A stretch of DNA of 64,000 nt from Symsagittifera roscoffensis. Lineage: Eukaryota; Xenacoelomorpha; Acoela; Convolutidae. The notes below the pieces were generated by a model. The model saw only the letters and a list, made by a program, of their open reading frames with translations, searched no databases and was not told the origin of the DNA. Location: NCBI RefSeq assembly GCF_963678635.1, contig NC_087068.1, positions 21,915,029-21,979,028 of the forward strand, in the 5' to 3' direction. This document shows positions 36,056 through 46,674 of this stretch, piece by piece; the stretch's first letter is position 1, and each line of letters opens with the position of its first letter. The position numbers were made by a program, and so were the translations under genes.

Positions 36056-37162
36056 TTATTCATCATTGAACGTCTTCGTGATGGGACAGAATATATACAT
36101 TTGGGTAACTGGGTTGTAGTTGCGGAGGGTGCCGTGGAGGTTAGTATTTTTAATGCAATATGTAAATTTAAGAAAGAATGGTGACGTGTATTTCGAGTTA
36201 ATAAACTGAAAACGGTGATGGGGTTGTCGTGATAGTGTGTGTAAACCAAAATGGTTTTGTTTGAAACGAAAATATGTGTAAGTGTGCGTTTGTTTAGTGC
36301 GTAACATTATATCGTGGGAACAGTGCAAATCGCGTTCCTGTGGTGAAAGAAAATGAAAGGTTAGTGAAAATAACTGAAATTTATCATAGAAGCTTTCATA
36401 TGCTTGTATGTCAACTAGTGCTTCTAAAATTATATAATCGTGCTTTTTATCAAAAATATTAAGTGTAAATAGGTATGGTGTTTTAATAAAGAAGTTTTCG
36501 GTTAGTTGCGGGTTTGCAAAGCGGTCTTCGTCTAAAAATTGATCTTGGTTAGGACGGATGATATTATGATCGTAGTATTCAATCGAGTAATCGTTAGCTC
36601 GGGGTGCGGTGAATTTTTTTAACAATTTTTTATATCCAACGTATGTAAATAGTCGAGGTGTTAATGATGTGGTGAGTTTATATAGTATATTTTTGTTTCT
36701 TTCGATATTTTCAATAGTATTAGTGAGTGGTAGATAAAGGGGGTTAGTATAGTTGTAGTAAGCTTTCCAATGAAGTGTTGGCATTAAAGTGTGCTCATCA
36801 ACAAAGTTTCGTGTTTCATTAGTAGTGGTAGAAGTATTTAAGGTATATTGTGGAAATGAGGGTAGGGTTATTTGAAAGTAATTTTTTGTGTTTGTGTGAT
36901 CTGGGTGGTTGATATCTTCTCTGGTTGTTCCGGGTTTGGTTGTAAATGAGTGATTTGGAAATTTTCGTTTAAAAGTGCGGTAAGCTTGGTTAGTGCTGGT
37001 AGGAGTTTCGGTGGATGTGGATGATTGAGCTAATGATGGAGTGTAATGTGAAAGTGGTGTAGGTAATTGTGGATTTGATGATGTTACTGTTGATGATAGT
37101 TGATGTATCGTAAGAGTGTGGGGGTATGTTAATTGTTGTTGTAGTGTAATAAAATTGTACAT
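36056..37162 (-). CDS. Intact 368-aa ORF downstream of env, unknown
   Basis: ATG at 37162 to a stop at 36056, uninterrupted for 368 codons in an element whose gag, pol and env are all broken. The first 80 residues are Ser/Thr/Pro-rich and low complexity. The rest is rich in Tyr, Phe, Asn, His and Thr with aromatic clusters, and looks like a folded domain. It has no clear signal peptide, membrane helix or Cys cluster. It overlaps the preceding ORF by 34 bases in another frame. Not recognised; possibly an accessory protein of the element or a captured gene. Confidence 0.6.
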   Translation of the reverse strand: MYNFITLQQQLTYPHTLTIHQLSSTVTSSNPQLPTPLSHYTPSLAQSSTSTETPTSTNQAYRTFKRKFPNHSFTTKPGTTREDINHPDHTNTKNYFQITLPSFPQYTLNTSTTTNETRNFVDEHTLMPTLHWKAYYNYTNPLYLPLTNTIENIERNKNILYKLTTSLTPRLFTYVGYKKLLKKFTAPRANDYSIEYYDHNIIRPNQDQFLDEDRFANPQLTENFFIKTPYLFTLNIFDKKHDYIILEALVDIQAYESFYDKFQLFSLTFHFLSPQERDLHCSHDIMLRTKQTHTYTYFRFKQNHFGLHTLSRQPHHRFQFINSKYTSPFFLKFTYCIKNTNLHGTLRNYNPVTQMYIFCPITKTFNDE

Positions 37163-37590
37163 TTCTTATTCACATAAATTTGAATGTTATCTGGGGAGTT
37201 ATTATGCGATCTGTCGGAATTAAATGGAGAATAGGTTGGGGTTACTTGGGAAGCGTAAGAAGGAGTGGAAAGGGATGGGAGTGGGTGACTGGTTTGGATG
37301 GGTCGAAAGGGGGGTTTCGAAAAAGCTGAAGAGTTGGTCTGGGTATGGGTAGAGGGAGATGGTTCGGAGTCTGCGAATTCGTCGGCAGTTTCTACATCGG
37401 AGTTGTTAAATTGTGAGATGGTATGAAAAACTGAAATATCTGAGTTAGTATCAGAATTCATGCTTGATGGTATATTAATAACTAGAGAATCGGGTGGCGG
37501 GAAAACAAAAAGTGGGGTAATTGGGATTTGAGTTTGGAGGTTGGCTGAGTGGGAATTTGAGCGATGGGGGGATCCAAATTGTCGGCTCAT
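37129..37590 (-). CDS. Ser/Pro-rich 153-aa ORF overlapping env tail
   Basis: ATG 37590. Ser, Pro, Thr and Asn dominate. The middle is acidic (SDVETADEFADSEPS), then comes a Pro/Ser stretch and a short hydrophobic C-terminus. It overlaps the 3' end of the envelope-like frame by about 115 bases and the 368-aa ORF by 34 bases, both in different frames. Overlap is typical of compact viral 3' regions. It might equally be a continuation of one reading frame after an indel. Function unknown. Confidence 0.4.
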   Translation of the reverse strand: MSRQFGSPHRSNSHSANLQTQIPITPLFVFPPPDSLVINIPSSMNSDTNSDISVFHTISQFNNSDVETADEFADSEPSPSTHTQTNSSAFSKPPFRPIQTSHPLPSLSTPSYASQVTPTYSPFNSDRSHNNSPDNIQIYVNKKCTILLHYNNN

Positions 37591-38473
37591 CGTGGGCTAA
37601 AAAATGATTATTTTGAGACTGAAAAGTGGCGGTATGAGGTTGTTCGATAATTTGTTCATATGTATTATCATTTTGTGAATGATGTGTCATTATGTGTTGA
37701 ATGGGACTTTGTGTTGTATTTGCTCTGAAATTTGGGTTTTTTGTGATTGCTAGGTTTCTAAAATTTCGGGGAACTAATGATAATGGATGGTTTTGTGGTT
37801 GGGTTGGTATCTGTGGTGCTGTAGGTGTTGTATCTACATTATTATGTTCTTCGTCATATGTGTTTGGTCTTGTGGATATTTTTGTATTATATTCTTTTAT
37901 TTGTGCATCTAGAAGTATTTTATTGGTTGATGATGAAAAAATTCCAAAAAATCCTGCAAATAATATACGTGCTACACTTGCTTGGCGGTTTACTTGTGTG
38001 TGTATAGCGCATGTGTTATAGATTCCTTTTAACAGTGAGAAAAGAAATCCTATAAATTTAATTATAGCGTATAAGATAGTTAATCTTTCTAAGATGTAAT
38101 AGGGCCATCCTAGAAAGGCGAGAATTTCGTTTTTTAAAGTTACAAAACTGAAAATATTTATAGGTGAAATATCTTGTGGTCTGTATTTTTCACCGTTTAA
38201 ATATATGTAATCTTTAATATCCTTAAAATATCCTCTGTAGTCTTGTGTATAAATGTCTGCAAATCCTGCGGTTTCGGCAAGTTTTCTTAAATTCTGGTCG
38301 ATTGATTGTCGTTGTATTGTGTCCATTTGTGTTAGTAATTCTTGAAAATGTTGTGTTCTAGTGTGAGGTTGTATATCAGATTTAGAATATATTCCAATTG
38401 ATTGTAAATCAGTATTTGGGTTACGAGCGATAGCTCGGATACCTTCTGGTGAAAACTTTTTTAGTGGTTGCAT
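37475..38473 (-). pseudogene. env: Envelope-like glycoprotein, C-terminal part with membrane anchor
   Basis: 332-codon frame. Residues about 1-125 are a polar, partly helical ectodomain stem. Residues about 131-150 (38083-38024) form a strong transmembrane helix. A second hydrophobic stretch falls at about 168-180. A long Pro/Asn/Gln-rich cytoplasmic tail follows. Its position downstream of integrase, and the stem-anchor-tail layout, support an envelope role. The pattern of a short Cys-bearing stretch, a conserved Leu-Thr-Pro and the helical anchor reminds me of the class III glycoproteins of chuviruses and of related retroelement envelopes. That is recollection, not a search. Upstream ectodomain frames are broken. 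Confidence 0.55.
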
Positions 38474-40734
38474 TAATGTAGGATACGGTGTAAGTAGGTA
38501 ATATTTATCTTCGTCAGGGTTTAATTGTACGACATTGTGGCATTTTTCTGATCCACATGGGACTGCGGTATTCCAAAAATATGTTCGTCTTGAAAGTATA
38601 TCGACAAAATGTACTTTCTTTTTGTAGAATATGTGGATTCTTTTATAACAACGTTTATCTTCAAAAACATATAATGGTGATACTTTTTTGGTTCAAGTAT
38701 AAAACCATAAAATGTTTCCTTCGTAATCAAGAAAGTTTTATCTATTTCCTGATAATAAAAATCCTGCGTAGGGTATTTTTAATACTGCTAATGCGAGTGA
38801 TTTTATGATTTGTGTTCTTTCTAATTCGCATAGTTGATGAAGTGTTTCTAAATCAGAAAGTGACATTTCTTGGAAAATTCTACTAATTGTTTAGTCTAAT
38901 TTCATATCTAAGTGAATATCATAATGTATAATACCAAGGTAGCTGCTATTTCATTAGTGATAATTCTTGTAAACGTGTGCTTTTACTATCGTATGGTGTT
39001 AGCTTTCCACCAGGGTTACCTGTGCTTTTATAGAGGTTCCCTGGGACGTATGATGTGCCTTCGTTAATAGGGTGACTTGTTGCGTAAGGGTCAAATTTTA
39101 TTTTTCCAGTGGTCATGTCGAAACCCTTTTTGTATTCGACAAGTATTTCAGAGTATTGTGTTTTATAAAGTTGATTGCAATATTTACATGCAAATTATGT
39201 TTCGTGATAGATTTGAAAACGTGTCAATTTATTTTCTTTATCATGAATGGTTTTGAAATCAGTGCTTTGTTTGTGAGACGGATTCACTTGTTCGTATGAA
39301 ATTGAATCAATAAAATACTTTTCATGAAATTTTATCATTCGGGCGTGTATTTTTGCTACTTGAAATGTTGTGCATGTATCTTCGGGAAACCAAACAATTG
39401 TTGCTTGGGTTCTTGTTGTAGGGTCACAATAACCTTGATCATTTTTGCAAGGCAATCTAATTCCTTGATAGATCAAGGTGTTATCAGTTAAATCTCGTGT
39501 CAGTTGTATTTTTTCGAGTTGTATTTTCCAATCAAAAAACATTATTTCTTGAAATCCTTTATTTTTTGTGTCTGCTTTGCAGTTTGAGGAATTATTTATT
39601 CCAATGTCTGGTATCCAGTGTTTATCGTGTATATCATAAGTTAATCGTCCGTGTGCGCCATTATATGGGTGTTTTTCATCTAATTGAACATGTCCTTGAT
39701 ATCGTTCAAGTTCTGCTTGATGTACAGAATCCGCAAAGACTTGGAAATTTACTATTTTTCTGTCTGTGTTTTTATTTCTTGTTAGATTTAGTCTGAGTAG
39801 TTCGTTTTTACAATCGTCGGGGTTTTAGATGTAAAAGTCTTTCTATGTCACTCTGGTACAATGATTCGTGATCAAGTCGGTTTTTATTTCCGTTGGAAAC
39901 TTGTGAACAATGTTTTTTCTTTTGGGAAAATGTTGCTGTAAACTTATATCCTGTGACTGTTGTTGCTCGAGCTTTTGAATACAATGTTGCTATTACATTT
40001 GTAGTTTCTACAGCTTGTGGTTTTGTTTCGCATTGTGTTACTTGATTTATTGCATACTTGTGTAGTGTTTTTTGTTCGTTTTCTTCACAATCATAGTGTG
40101 TTACTAATAAATCCTGAGGTCCTGTGCGAGGAGATGGATTTGTGTTTTAGTCGGAAAATATTAGAAAAAGGGAGTGTTGAAAAGTTAATATTTTTAGAAT
40201 ATACATGTGTATGATAATCTGGAGTATGGGTTATAAAATGTTATGTATCCAATTGTGTTTTTTGTATATCTATCGTATTTATATAATACTTCAGTTGTTA
40301 TAAATGGTGGTGGTAGCGATTGAGCTGTGATATTTGGTGGACTTAATGGATAGGGGTGTTTTACAGTATTATTAAGTTTGACTGTTATTTCAAACTTTAA
40401 TTGAAGACTGTTTTGTTGGAGTATTTGAACGTTATGTTGTCGAATATCTTCGTGGATATCTTGTCTATTTTGTAATCTATTGAGAGCCCAACTGTGGAGT
40501 CGGTGGCTCTCGTGATGTTGTCCGAATAATGGGGGAGGTGCTACGAATGTGTTCCAATTTAATCGTAGGGGTATACTCGTTGATTGTTCTCTGTATCGAG
40601 CGTCGAGGTTTTTTGGAAAATTTAGGGGGAAAATGATGGTGATATTTGACTTATTGATGGTGTCGAGGGGAGTGATAATGTTTCTGGTAGGGATGAAAAT
40701 GTTTTATCTGAGGAAATATCTATTGGTTCATTTA
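38474..40734 (-). pseudogene. env: Envelope-like ectodomain, broken into fragments
   Basis: Coding-like minus-strand sequence between the proline-rich ORF and the anchored C-terminal part, spread over several frames. The clearest fragment is 39542-39195 (115 codons) with paired Cys residues and Trp/Phe/Tyr-rich strands, as in a secreted ectodomain. Others lie around 40500-40200 and 39100-38500. Stops and shifts prevent an intact protein. I infer a surface glycoprotein because it leads into the membrane anchor at 38083-38024. Confidence 0.45.
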
Positions 40735-41328
40735 CTAAGTTTGGTTCTCCTTGTGAGTAAGGTTGTGTTGTCCAATATGGTAGTCGTTTGGTGGTGTTGG
40801 GGGTGGGGGGGGGGGGTTAAAAGGATTTTCACGGATTTGTTCGGATGTTGGTGTTGAACCTAGATAGTCTGAAAGGAGATTTGGTGTGTTTTGTTGTGAA
40901 GTGAGCGTAGGAGTGTCTGGTAATGTAATACTAGAGACTTCTGAGATTGATGAAGTTGGGGATTGAGGGATGTTAAAAGTAACTCTGGGAGTTTGAAAAT
41001 TTCTATTTCGTCTTGGGTAAATAATTTGTCTTTTGACTTCAACTGTATTTTGATTTTGACAAATATGTCTTATTCGATTTAAATCTTGTGGTAATTTGGG
41101 GTACAAATTATATGTTGGTTCACTTAGGGATGCTTGTCGCTGAACTGGTTCTAGTGGTTCGGATAAGCGGGCGTGTCGATCTTCGAAAGTGTACGGTTTG
41201 TCTTGAAAGAAATGCGTGTGGATGATTGGGAGTTTTGGGTAGTTGTAGGTATGATTGGGTTTTCTTGGGAAGATGCGGTGAAGACTGTTTTGGTAGTGGT
41301 TGTTTAGCAATTTTGGAAATGTGTCCAA
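40735..41328 (-). CDS. Proline-rich 197-aa ORF between pol and env
   Basis: Opens at a TTG and reads 197 codons. The N-terminal half is basic with Pro/His/Tyr. The C-terminal half is Ser/Thr/Pro-rich with a run of Pro from a 12-base homopolymer (G12 on +, 40805-40816). No signal peptide. It sits just before the envelope-like region, and the homopolymer may hide a frameshift. Possibly an accessory or matrix-like protein, or an upstream part of env. Not recognised. Confidence 0.4.
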   Translation of the reverse strand: MDTFPKLLNNHYQNSLHRIFPRKPNHTYNYPKLPIIHTHFFQDKPYTFEDRHARLSEPLEPVQRQASLSEPTYNLYPKLPQDLNRIRHICQNQNTVEVKRQIIYPRRNRNFQTPRVTFNIPQSPTSSISEVSSITLPDTPTLTSQQNTPNLLSDYLGSTPTSEQIRENPFNPPPPPPTPPNDYHIGQHNLTHKENQT

Positions 41329-41340
41329 TTAATCTGTTTC

Positions 41341-41529
41341 TTAGTGGGAAGATATATGTTTATTGTAATATTCTTCGATGAAAAGAATTAAAAGGATTAT
41401 TGCTAAGGCGAATGTGACTGCTGCCTTTTTTACACATTTGCACATTGTCAAAATTAGGGATGATAAAAATGTGATAAAAATTACGAATAGTAAAAAATTA
41501 TCTGTTCTACTAAAAATTGTTTGTATCAT
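41341..41529 (-). CDS. Small two-helix membrane protein (62 aa)
   Basis: ATG 41529. A short N-terminus is followed by a hydrophobic helix (residues about 12-30), a basic CKCVKK hinge, a second hydrophobic helix (about 36-50) and a charged tail. It is the first ORF after the pol-to-env spacer, 12 bases ahead of the proline-rich frame. The layout resembles a small viral membrane protein. It could also be the decayed signal/anchor segment of a longer gene. Confidence 0.45.
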   Translation of the reverse strand: MIQTIFSRTDNFLLFVIFITFLSSLILTMCKCVKKAAVTFALAIILLILFIEEYYNKHISSH

Positions 41530-42719
41530 TTAAATAGACTTTGAATTATCGTACCTGTGAATGTGGTCAATGATTTGAGAAAAGTGAATATAAATTTCAA
41601 ATAGGGAGTAGAAAATAAAAAAAAACTATTAAAAGGGTTAATAGGGCTTCAAAAGTTTCAATAAAAAAAATTAGCAAAAATTTAAATAGAATGAAAAACT
41701 TTATGAAAATGTTTAAGATTAAATTTTTTAAAGTATCGACTGTTAAAGAGAGAAGCATTTAAGAAATGATTCGTTCGTCGATTATTTTTTGAACTTCTGG
41801 GGCGAAATTCGAGTGTGGTTGGATTATTTATTGATTTTTTGACAAGTGGGTTGAGTTTTGTGAAAAATTGTTGGAGGCTAATTTTATGGTGCTCGGGAGG
41901 TCTTCTTTGCTTTGCTTTTTGTTTGTTGGGTAATCTTGGGTACTTTTGAAATATTTGTACTTTAGGCCAAATGATTTTGGTCTTTTTTTACTTTAGGTTA
42001 ATTTGCCATTTTTGGTTGGAGGGTTTTTGAGGTCTAAGTTGGGAAAATATTGTTGATCTTTGCATTATTTGATAGGGGAGGGTTGTAATTTTAAGGTGGT
42101 GTTTATTTTAGTTGTCAAGTTTTAGCAAGTTGCTTATTTTTGACCTGGAGGTTGTAAAGTTATAGTTATAGATATGCCTGGAGATTAATATCTATCGGCT
42201 AGTAGGTTTGTGTTAGAGATATTGAAGGTAACGGATTTGAGTGAATCCTTTTAACTGAATTTGAACTAAAATTGTTGCGTATGTTTCAGCATGTTATCTT
42301 GAAAATGTGAATGTTCAAAATGATTTAGAGGTCTTCAAAGTTCAACTTTCTTCAATATTTTAGATTGTGGGATGAATGTTTTGTAATTTTTACGTGGTTT
42401 ATTTCTAAGTCGTGTTGATTCTCTGTATTTTGATTTTTCTATTTGTTCTTGTGGTAAGACTTTTCTTTTTTTCTATCATTTTCCTGTTTTTTCTTTCTTT
42501 TTGAGATATTTTTGGGTCTGGTGTTTTTATATTTTTATGAGTTGTGCTTTGATTTTGAATTTGTTTATTATAAATGTCGTCATGTACATTTGTTTCTGGT
42601 TTTGTATATGCATTGTTTTGAGTAAATTTTAAACCTGTAAAAGAATATAAGTGAGTTAATTCGCGTAATGCGTATTCTTTTGGTTAGTAAGGTAATAAAT
42701 TGTTACGATGTTGAACAAT
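41530..42719 (-). other. 1.2-kb spacer between pol and the envelope cassette
   Basis: No frame of useful length on either strand. The minus strand is A-rich. A spacer here could hold a splice acceptor or internal promoter for the downstream genes, but I see no decisive signal. Confidence 0.5.
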
Positions 42720-43609
42720 TTATTTTTTGGTTGAATCTGTGAGTTTGTAAGTTACATCAGTGGGTTTGGCAATTATTTGGTAGGGTCCTCTTTGAAGTGG
42801 TTGTAATTTTTTGGAGATTCCTTTTTGTGTAATAAAATTAAGTATTAAGACAAATGTTCCAATTTTTAAATCTGTGGCTGGCATAAAACGTGAATTAATT
42901 TGGCTGTTAATGTTTTGCCTTTGTAACAATTTCTTTGTTTTTTTTTGGTAGATTTCATTGTGCTTTTTATCTCTATTTAAAATCCATTCGGTATGTGTGC
43001 CGGAGGCCAATCTGAGAATTTGTGGGTGATGAAATTGATCTTCATCATGTGTGTGTAATGGTAGATTATAGCATAATGAATCTTTATTTGGTTTGCAATG
43101 ACCTTCTGCGTTTTTGTGAGCATTTGCTGTAAAAATAATTGCTTTTCTTGGTTTTTGATTCAACACCATTTCATATGGTGACATTCCTGAAGTTGTCGTT
43201 ATTTGTGAATTGTATGATAAGCGAAATAATTTTACATCTGCTGACCATTCTGTGTATCGTGTATCATTTCCATTAATGATACATCTGAGATAATCTTGTA
43301 ATGAACGGTTCATACCTTCGACTAAACCGTTTGTCCAAGGTGCATGAGATGTACGTGGTTTATGTTTAATGTTGTATAAGTGACACAGTGTGATAATTTC
43401 ATTTTTAATAAATTCTGTACCGTTGTCTGTAAGTAGGATTTCGGGTAATCCGAATTTAGCTATCCAGGGTTCGTAAAGTGTCTGTAAGCATAATAAGCAT
43501 TATAATGTGGTACTGGGTTGAGTGCTACATAGTGCGTGAATGCATCAACAATTACCATAATGTAGGAATTTCCTTTAGAGGATGGTGAAATTGGTCCTTT
43601 TGTGTCGAA
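42720..43609 (-). pseudogene. pol: Integrase core and C-terminal domain of element 2
   Basis: The three catalytic acids of a retroviral-type integrase are visible. Asp in FDTKGP is at 43604-43606, Asp in TDNGTEF at 43425-43427 and Glu in GLVEGMN at 43317-43319. The last two are separated by exactly 35 residues (D,D35E). A 197-codon frame from 43313 carries the remainder, ending with an RGPYQII motif like the GPY/F module of Ty3/gypsy integrases. One frame change falls between 43604 and 43430. The N-terminal HHCC zinc finger is absent. Confidence 0.88.
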
Positions 43610-43639
43610 TGAAATTCTATGGATTTGGATCTGGAATTT

Positions 43640-44380
43640 GGATCTGGAATTGGGTTTGAAATTTGTTCTGTCAAAAGTTTTTTAATTTCTTCAAATCGTG
43701 TTTGATGTTCAGTGGTCCATTCAAAATTATTTTGATGTCTGAGGATGTTATAGAAAGGTCTTAAGTATAATTGCATTTTGTAAACATATTTACTTAGGAA
43801 ATTCAACATTCCAAGGAATTCTTGGATTTAATTCTTATTTGTAGGTGGTTGAAGTTTTTCAATTGCATCAATGCGTGATTTTAATGAAGTGATAGTGTTT
43901 CGTTCAATATTATGTCCTAAAGAATTAACGCGTGTTAAGAAGAAATGTGATTTATTGGGGGCTGCTTTCAGATTTTCGTTCTGAAGTATTTTATGATATT
44001 GTTCCAAAACTGTAAACATTTCGTCTTTAGTTTGTGATTGCATCATCTAAATATGTGATTGCATTTTTCTTGAGTATTAGTGGTCTAAGAATTTTACTCA
44101 TGAAAGCTGAAAAAGCTGCTGGTCCTATGGATGTTCCATAGAATAATCAATTAAATTCGTATTGTTGATTTCCAATAACAAATTGTGTTAATCGTCGTGA
44201 TTGTTCATCTAGTGGCATTTGATTGTATGCACTATTCATATCTGCGGTTGTAAAGTATTTTCCGTTTATTTTTGTTAAAATAACTTGTATTGGTTCAATG
44301 GGCCAATTACATTTTGATTCGTCAATTAGTTAATTGAGATATCTAGCGTCTAAAACTATTTTTTGGCGATTCATCTTTTG
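43640..44380 (-). pseudogene. pol: RT palm and thumb of element 2; RNase H missing
   Basis: Motif A appears as TADMNSAYNQM near 44250-44220, and YLDD at 44042-44053, so both catalytic acidic sites survive. The thumb follows in two short frames (44046-43828 and 43809-43552), reaching a FEEIKKLLTE stretch. Several in-frame stops are present. After that, sequence passes within a few residues into the integrase core, skipping the RNase H domain and integrase zinc finger. Confidence 0.85.
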
Positions 44381-45410
44381 CTAGAATGATAACAGGGTTA
44401 ATGAAGGTATTACCTTTTGGTTGTTCTTCTTTATTTACTGGTGATATAATTTCGTATTGTTCTAAAATATCAAGTAGTCTATTTACCTTGTCGTGTAAGT
44501 GAATCGGTACTTTGTTTGCTCTTTGTTTTTTTAAAACTGCATCAGAATTTAATGGAAAGTGTAGCGATGAACTAATTTTTCCAACGTCATATTTTGATGT
44601 TGCGTAGACTGTTGAATATTTTATCAGTTGTTTAGCTAAATTGTCAAATTCACTCTGCGTTATTTGTGAATGTTGAAAATTAAACATTGTTAAAACTTTT
44701 TGCTGTTCTTTTGTATAGTTTGTTATATTAAATGTTGGTTTAAAACATATTGTTTTTGTGAAGCAATGTGTATTTCTTTTTTCATTACTTATTATATTAT
44801 TTATGGATAATTCTTCGTCAAGAAGTGTTGATTGACAAATATCTAATAGTTGTAATATAGTATTTACTCGATATGCTACTTCATTTATAGAAGAAGCTGT
44901 AGCATTTGTTTCACAATATCCTAATAGTCCTACAGGTAATATTATTTGATATGGTGTAATATTATACACGTGTAGTGAAATAATATCGGAATTTGTGTTT
45001 TTCAAGTGTTTTATGGATGAGATTGTAATTTTGAAAAACTTGTGCATGGGTTTAAAATCGAAATCTGACATAAAAAGTTGTTGTTGGTTTTGACTTTTGT
45101 CATACCGATGAACTTGTTTTATTGAAAAGATATATACGTTTCCTGATAGTGGTTTCAGGTGTTTCCGTTCTTGATTATAAATGGGGTAAAATTTTGAGAA
45201 AAATGATGGTTGTTTGTTAAACCTTTGAAAGAATATTAAGGCTGTGTTTTTCGTTTTTGTATATTTATCTTTGATATGGATTTTACTATTTAAGATGTTT
45301 ATTGTTGGTATATATTTAGTTATAAACGGTATGCCAATGATATTGTGCTTAATATCAGTAACATGAAATGTTTGTTTGAATGGCTTGTTCAAAATTTTGT
45401 TTTGTTCCAT
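44343..45410 (-). pseudogene. pol: Protease C-terminus and RT N-terminus of element 2
   Basis: A 355-codon frame from ATG 45410. Near its start a hydrophobic IIGIPFI motif corresponds to the conserved C-terminal segment of retropepsins. About 200 residues of Lys/Asn-rich linker follow. The end is RT fingers, with a PVIILAKDES stretch. It stops just before RT motif A, which continues in another frame. Confidence 0.75.
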
Positions 45411-45660
45411 TGTTCTTGTGGGAATAGTTGGATTTTTCCTTAATTTACTAATGTTGATCCTTGTGCTGTTGCTAATTTACTAGATGTTTCAAGAGGTTTT
45501 AAATTCGGATGCATTATTTTGATTTCATTCCATGTGGGAATGTTATGATATTTGATTCTGCTCCTGAGTCGATTAAAAAATCAATTTCAAGATCTGTTGG
45601 TTAAAATTCTTTACTTCTTGGACTCTCTAAGAGAATTGGGATTGTCCAAATTTTTTCTCT
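45411..45660 (-). pseudogene. Protease active site of element 2
   Basis: The active-site motif Asp-Ser-Gly-Ala lies at 45559-45570, preceded by FLI and followed by SNII, the usual retropepsin context. The frame closes within 20 codons. The remainder of the protease continues in the next frame. Confidence 0.75.
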
Positions 45661-45949
45661 CACTTGTTCTTTTTGTATGTTTTGATTAATATGTTTTGTG
45701 TTTGAGCATTGTACTTCGTCTTTTTTATCAGGTTTAATTACAGTGTTAATTTCGTTTACTTCTTGTGTAGTTCGTGTATTGTTATTAATGGGTCTAGTGT
45801 AATAATTATGAAGAAGTTCCCATTGATTTTCCTATATGTGTGAACTAAAGGGTTGTTCATGTATCATAACTTCATAGTAATTTTCGACTGTTATCATATT
45901 TACTGAGATGGTTTTATCTGTATCACTTTCAGTATCTGTTGATTCACAA

Positions 45950-46650
45950 TTAATGTGGTTTAATTATTAATGTGGTTTAATTGTAATTCCTTATTTTCTG
46001 TGTTATCAATATCTGGGGGGTCTGAAGTTGTTTCTTCATTTGTTTGCACTTGATTGATTTGTCTATGATGCTTTAGTGTGTTACTTCTGTATCGATGTTT
46101 AGAATCAGGGAAACGGTTATTATTCCTATGGGGTGACTGGGAATAGTTTCTGTGTCTATTGTTGTAGCTCGAGTTTCGGTTTTGTGAATTATTTTGTGAT
46201 CTGTTATGATAGTTATCATTTGATCTTTGACTATTTGATCTATTATATGAGTTATTCCTTGATCTTTTGTTTGGATAATTCTGATTTTGATTGTTGGAAT
46301 AACTTCTACTCCTATTGTTTGAATAGTTTCTATTTCTGTTGTATGATGAATTTCGTGATCTATTGTTGGAGTAGTGTCTATTCCTTGGGTTTGAATGGGA
46401 ACTGGATGCAAAAATAAATTCTGTTCTGTTTGATTTCGATCGTGAATAGTTATTTTTATTTTGGTTATTTTGGCTATTCGATCGACTATATCTATTTTGT
46501 GAGAATTTTCGTGAATTTCTTTGTTCGGGCGATCTACTTCTATAACTGGAGTTATATGGTGATTGATTTCTTGATTAATTTGAGTTGCCTGGAAGTGGTT
46601 TTCCAGAGCTATTAATACTGTGTATATTCTTGTTTGGTAGGTTTTGATCA
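45950..46650 (-). pseudogene. gag: Basic Asn/Arg/Ser-rich tail of Gag
   Basis: One minus frame after the zinc knuckle reads a long low-complexity stretch dominated by Asn, Arg, Ser and Tyr, then an acidic Thr/Asp-rich segment leading toward protease. This is the nucleic-acid-binding composition expected of a nucleocapsid tail. A second frame (46651-46073) is also open, but its Ile/Thr/His-rich content looks like a shadow. Confidence 0.5.
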
Positions 46651-46674
46651 TTTTTCATATTTTGATAGAATGAC

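Noticed and set aside
46073-46651. 192-codon Ile/Thr/His-rich minus frame
   Set aside because: Composition is that of a shadow of the overlapping Asn/Arg/Ser-rich Gag tail frame.
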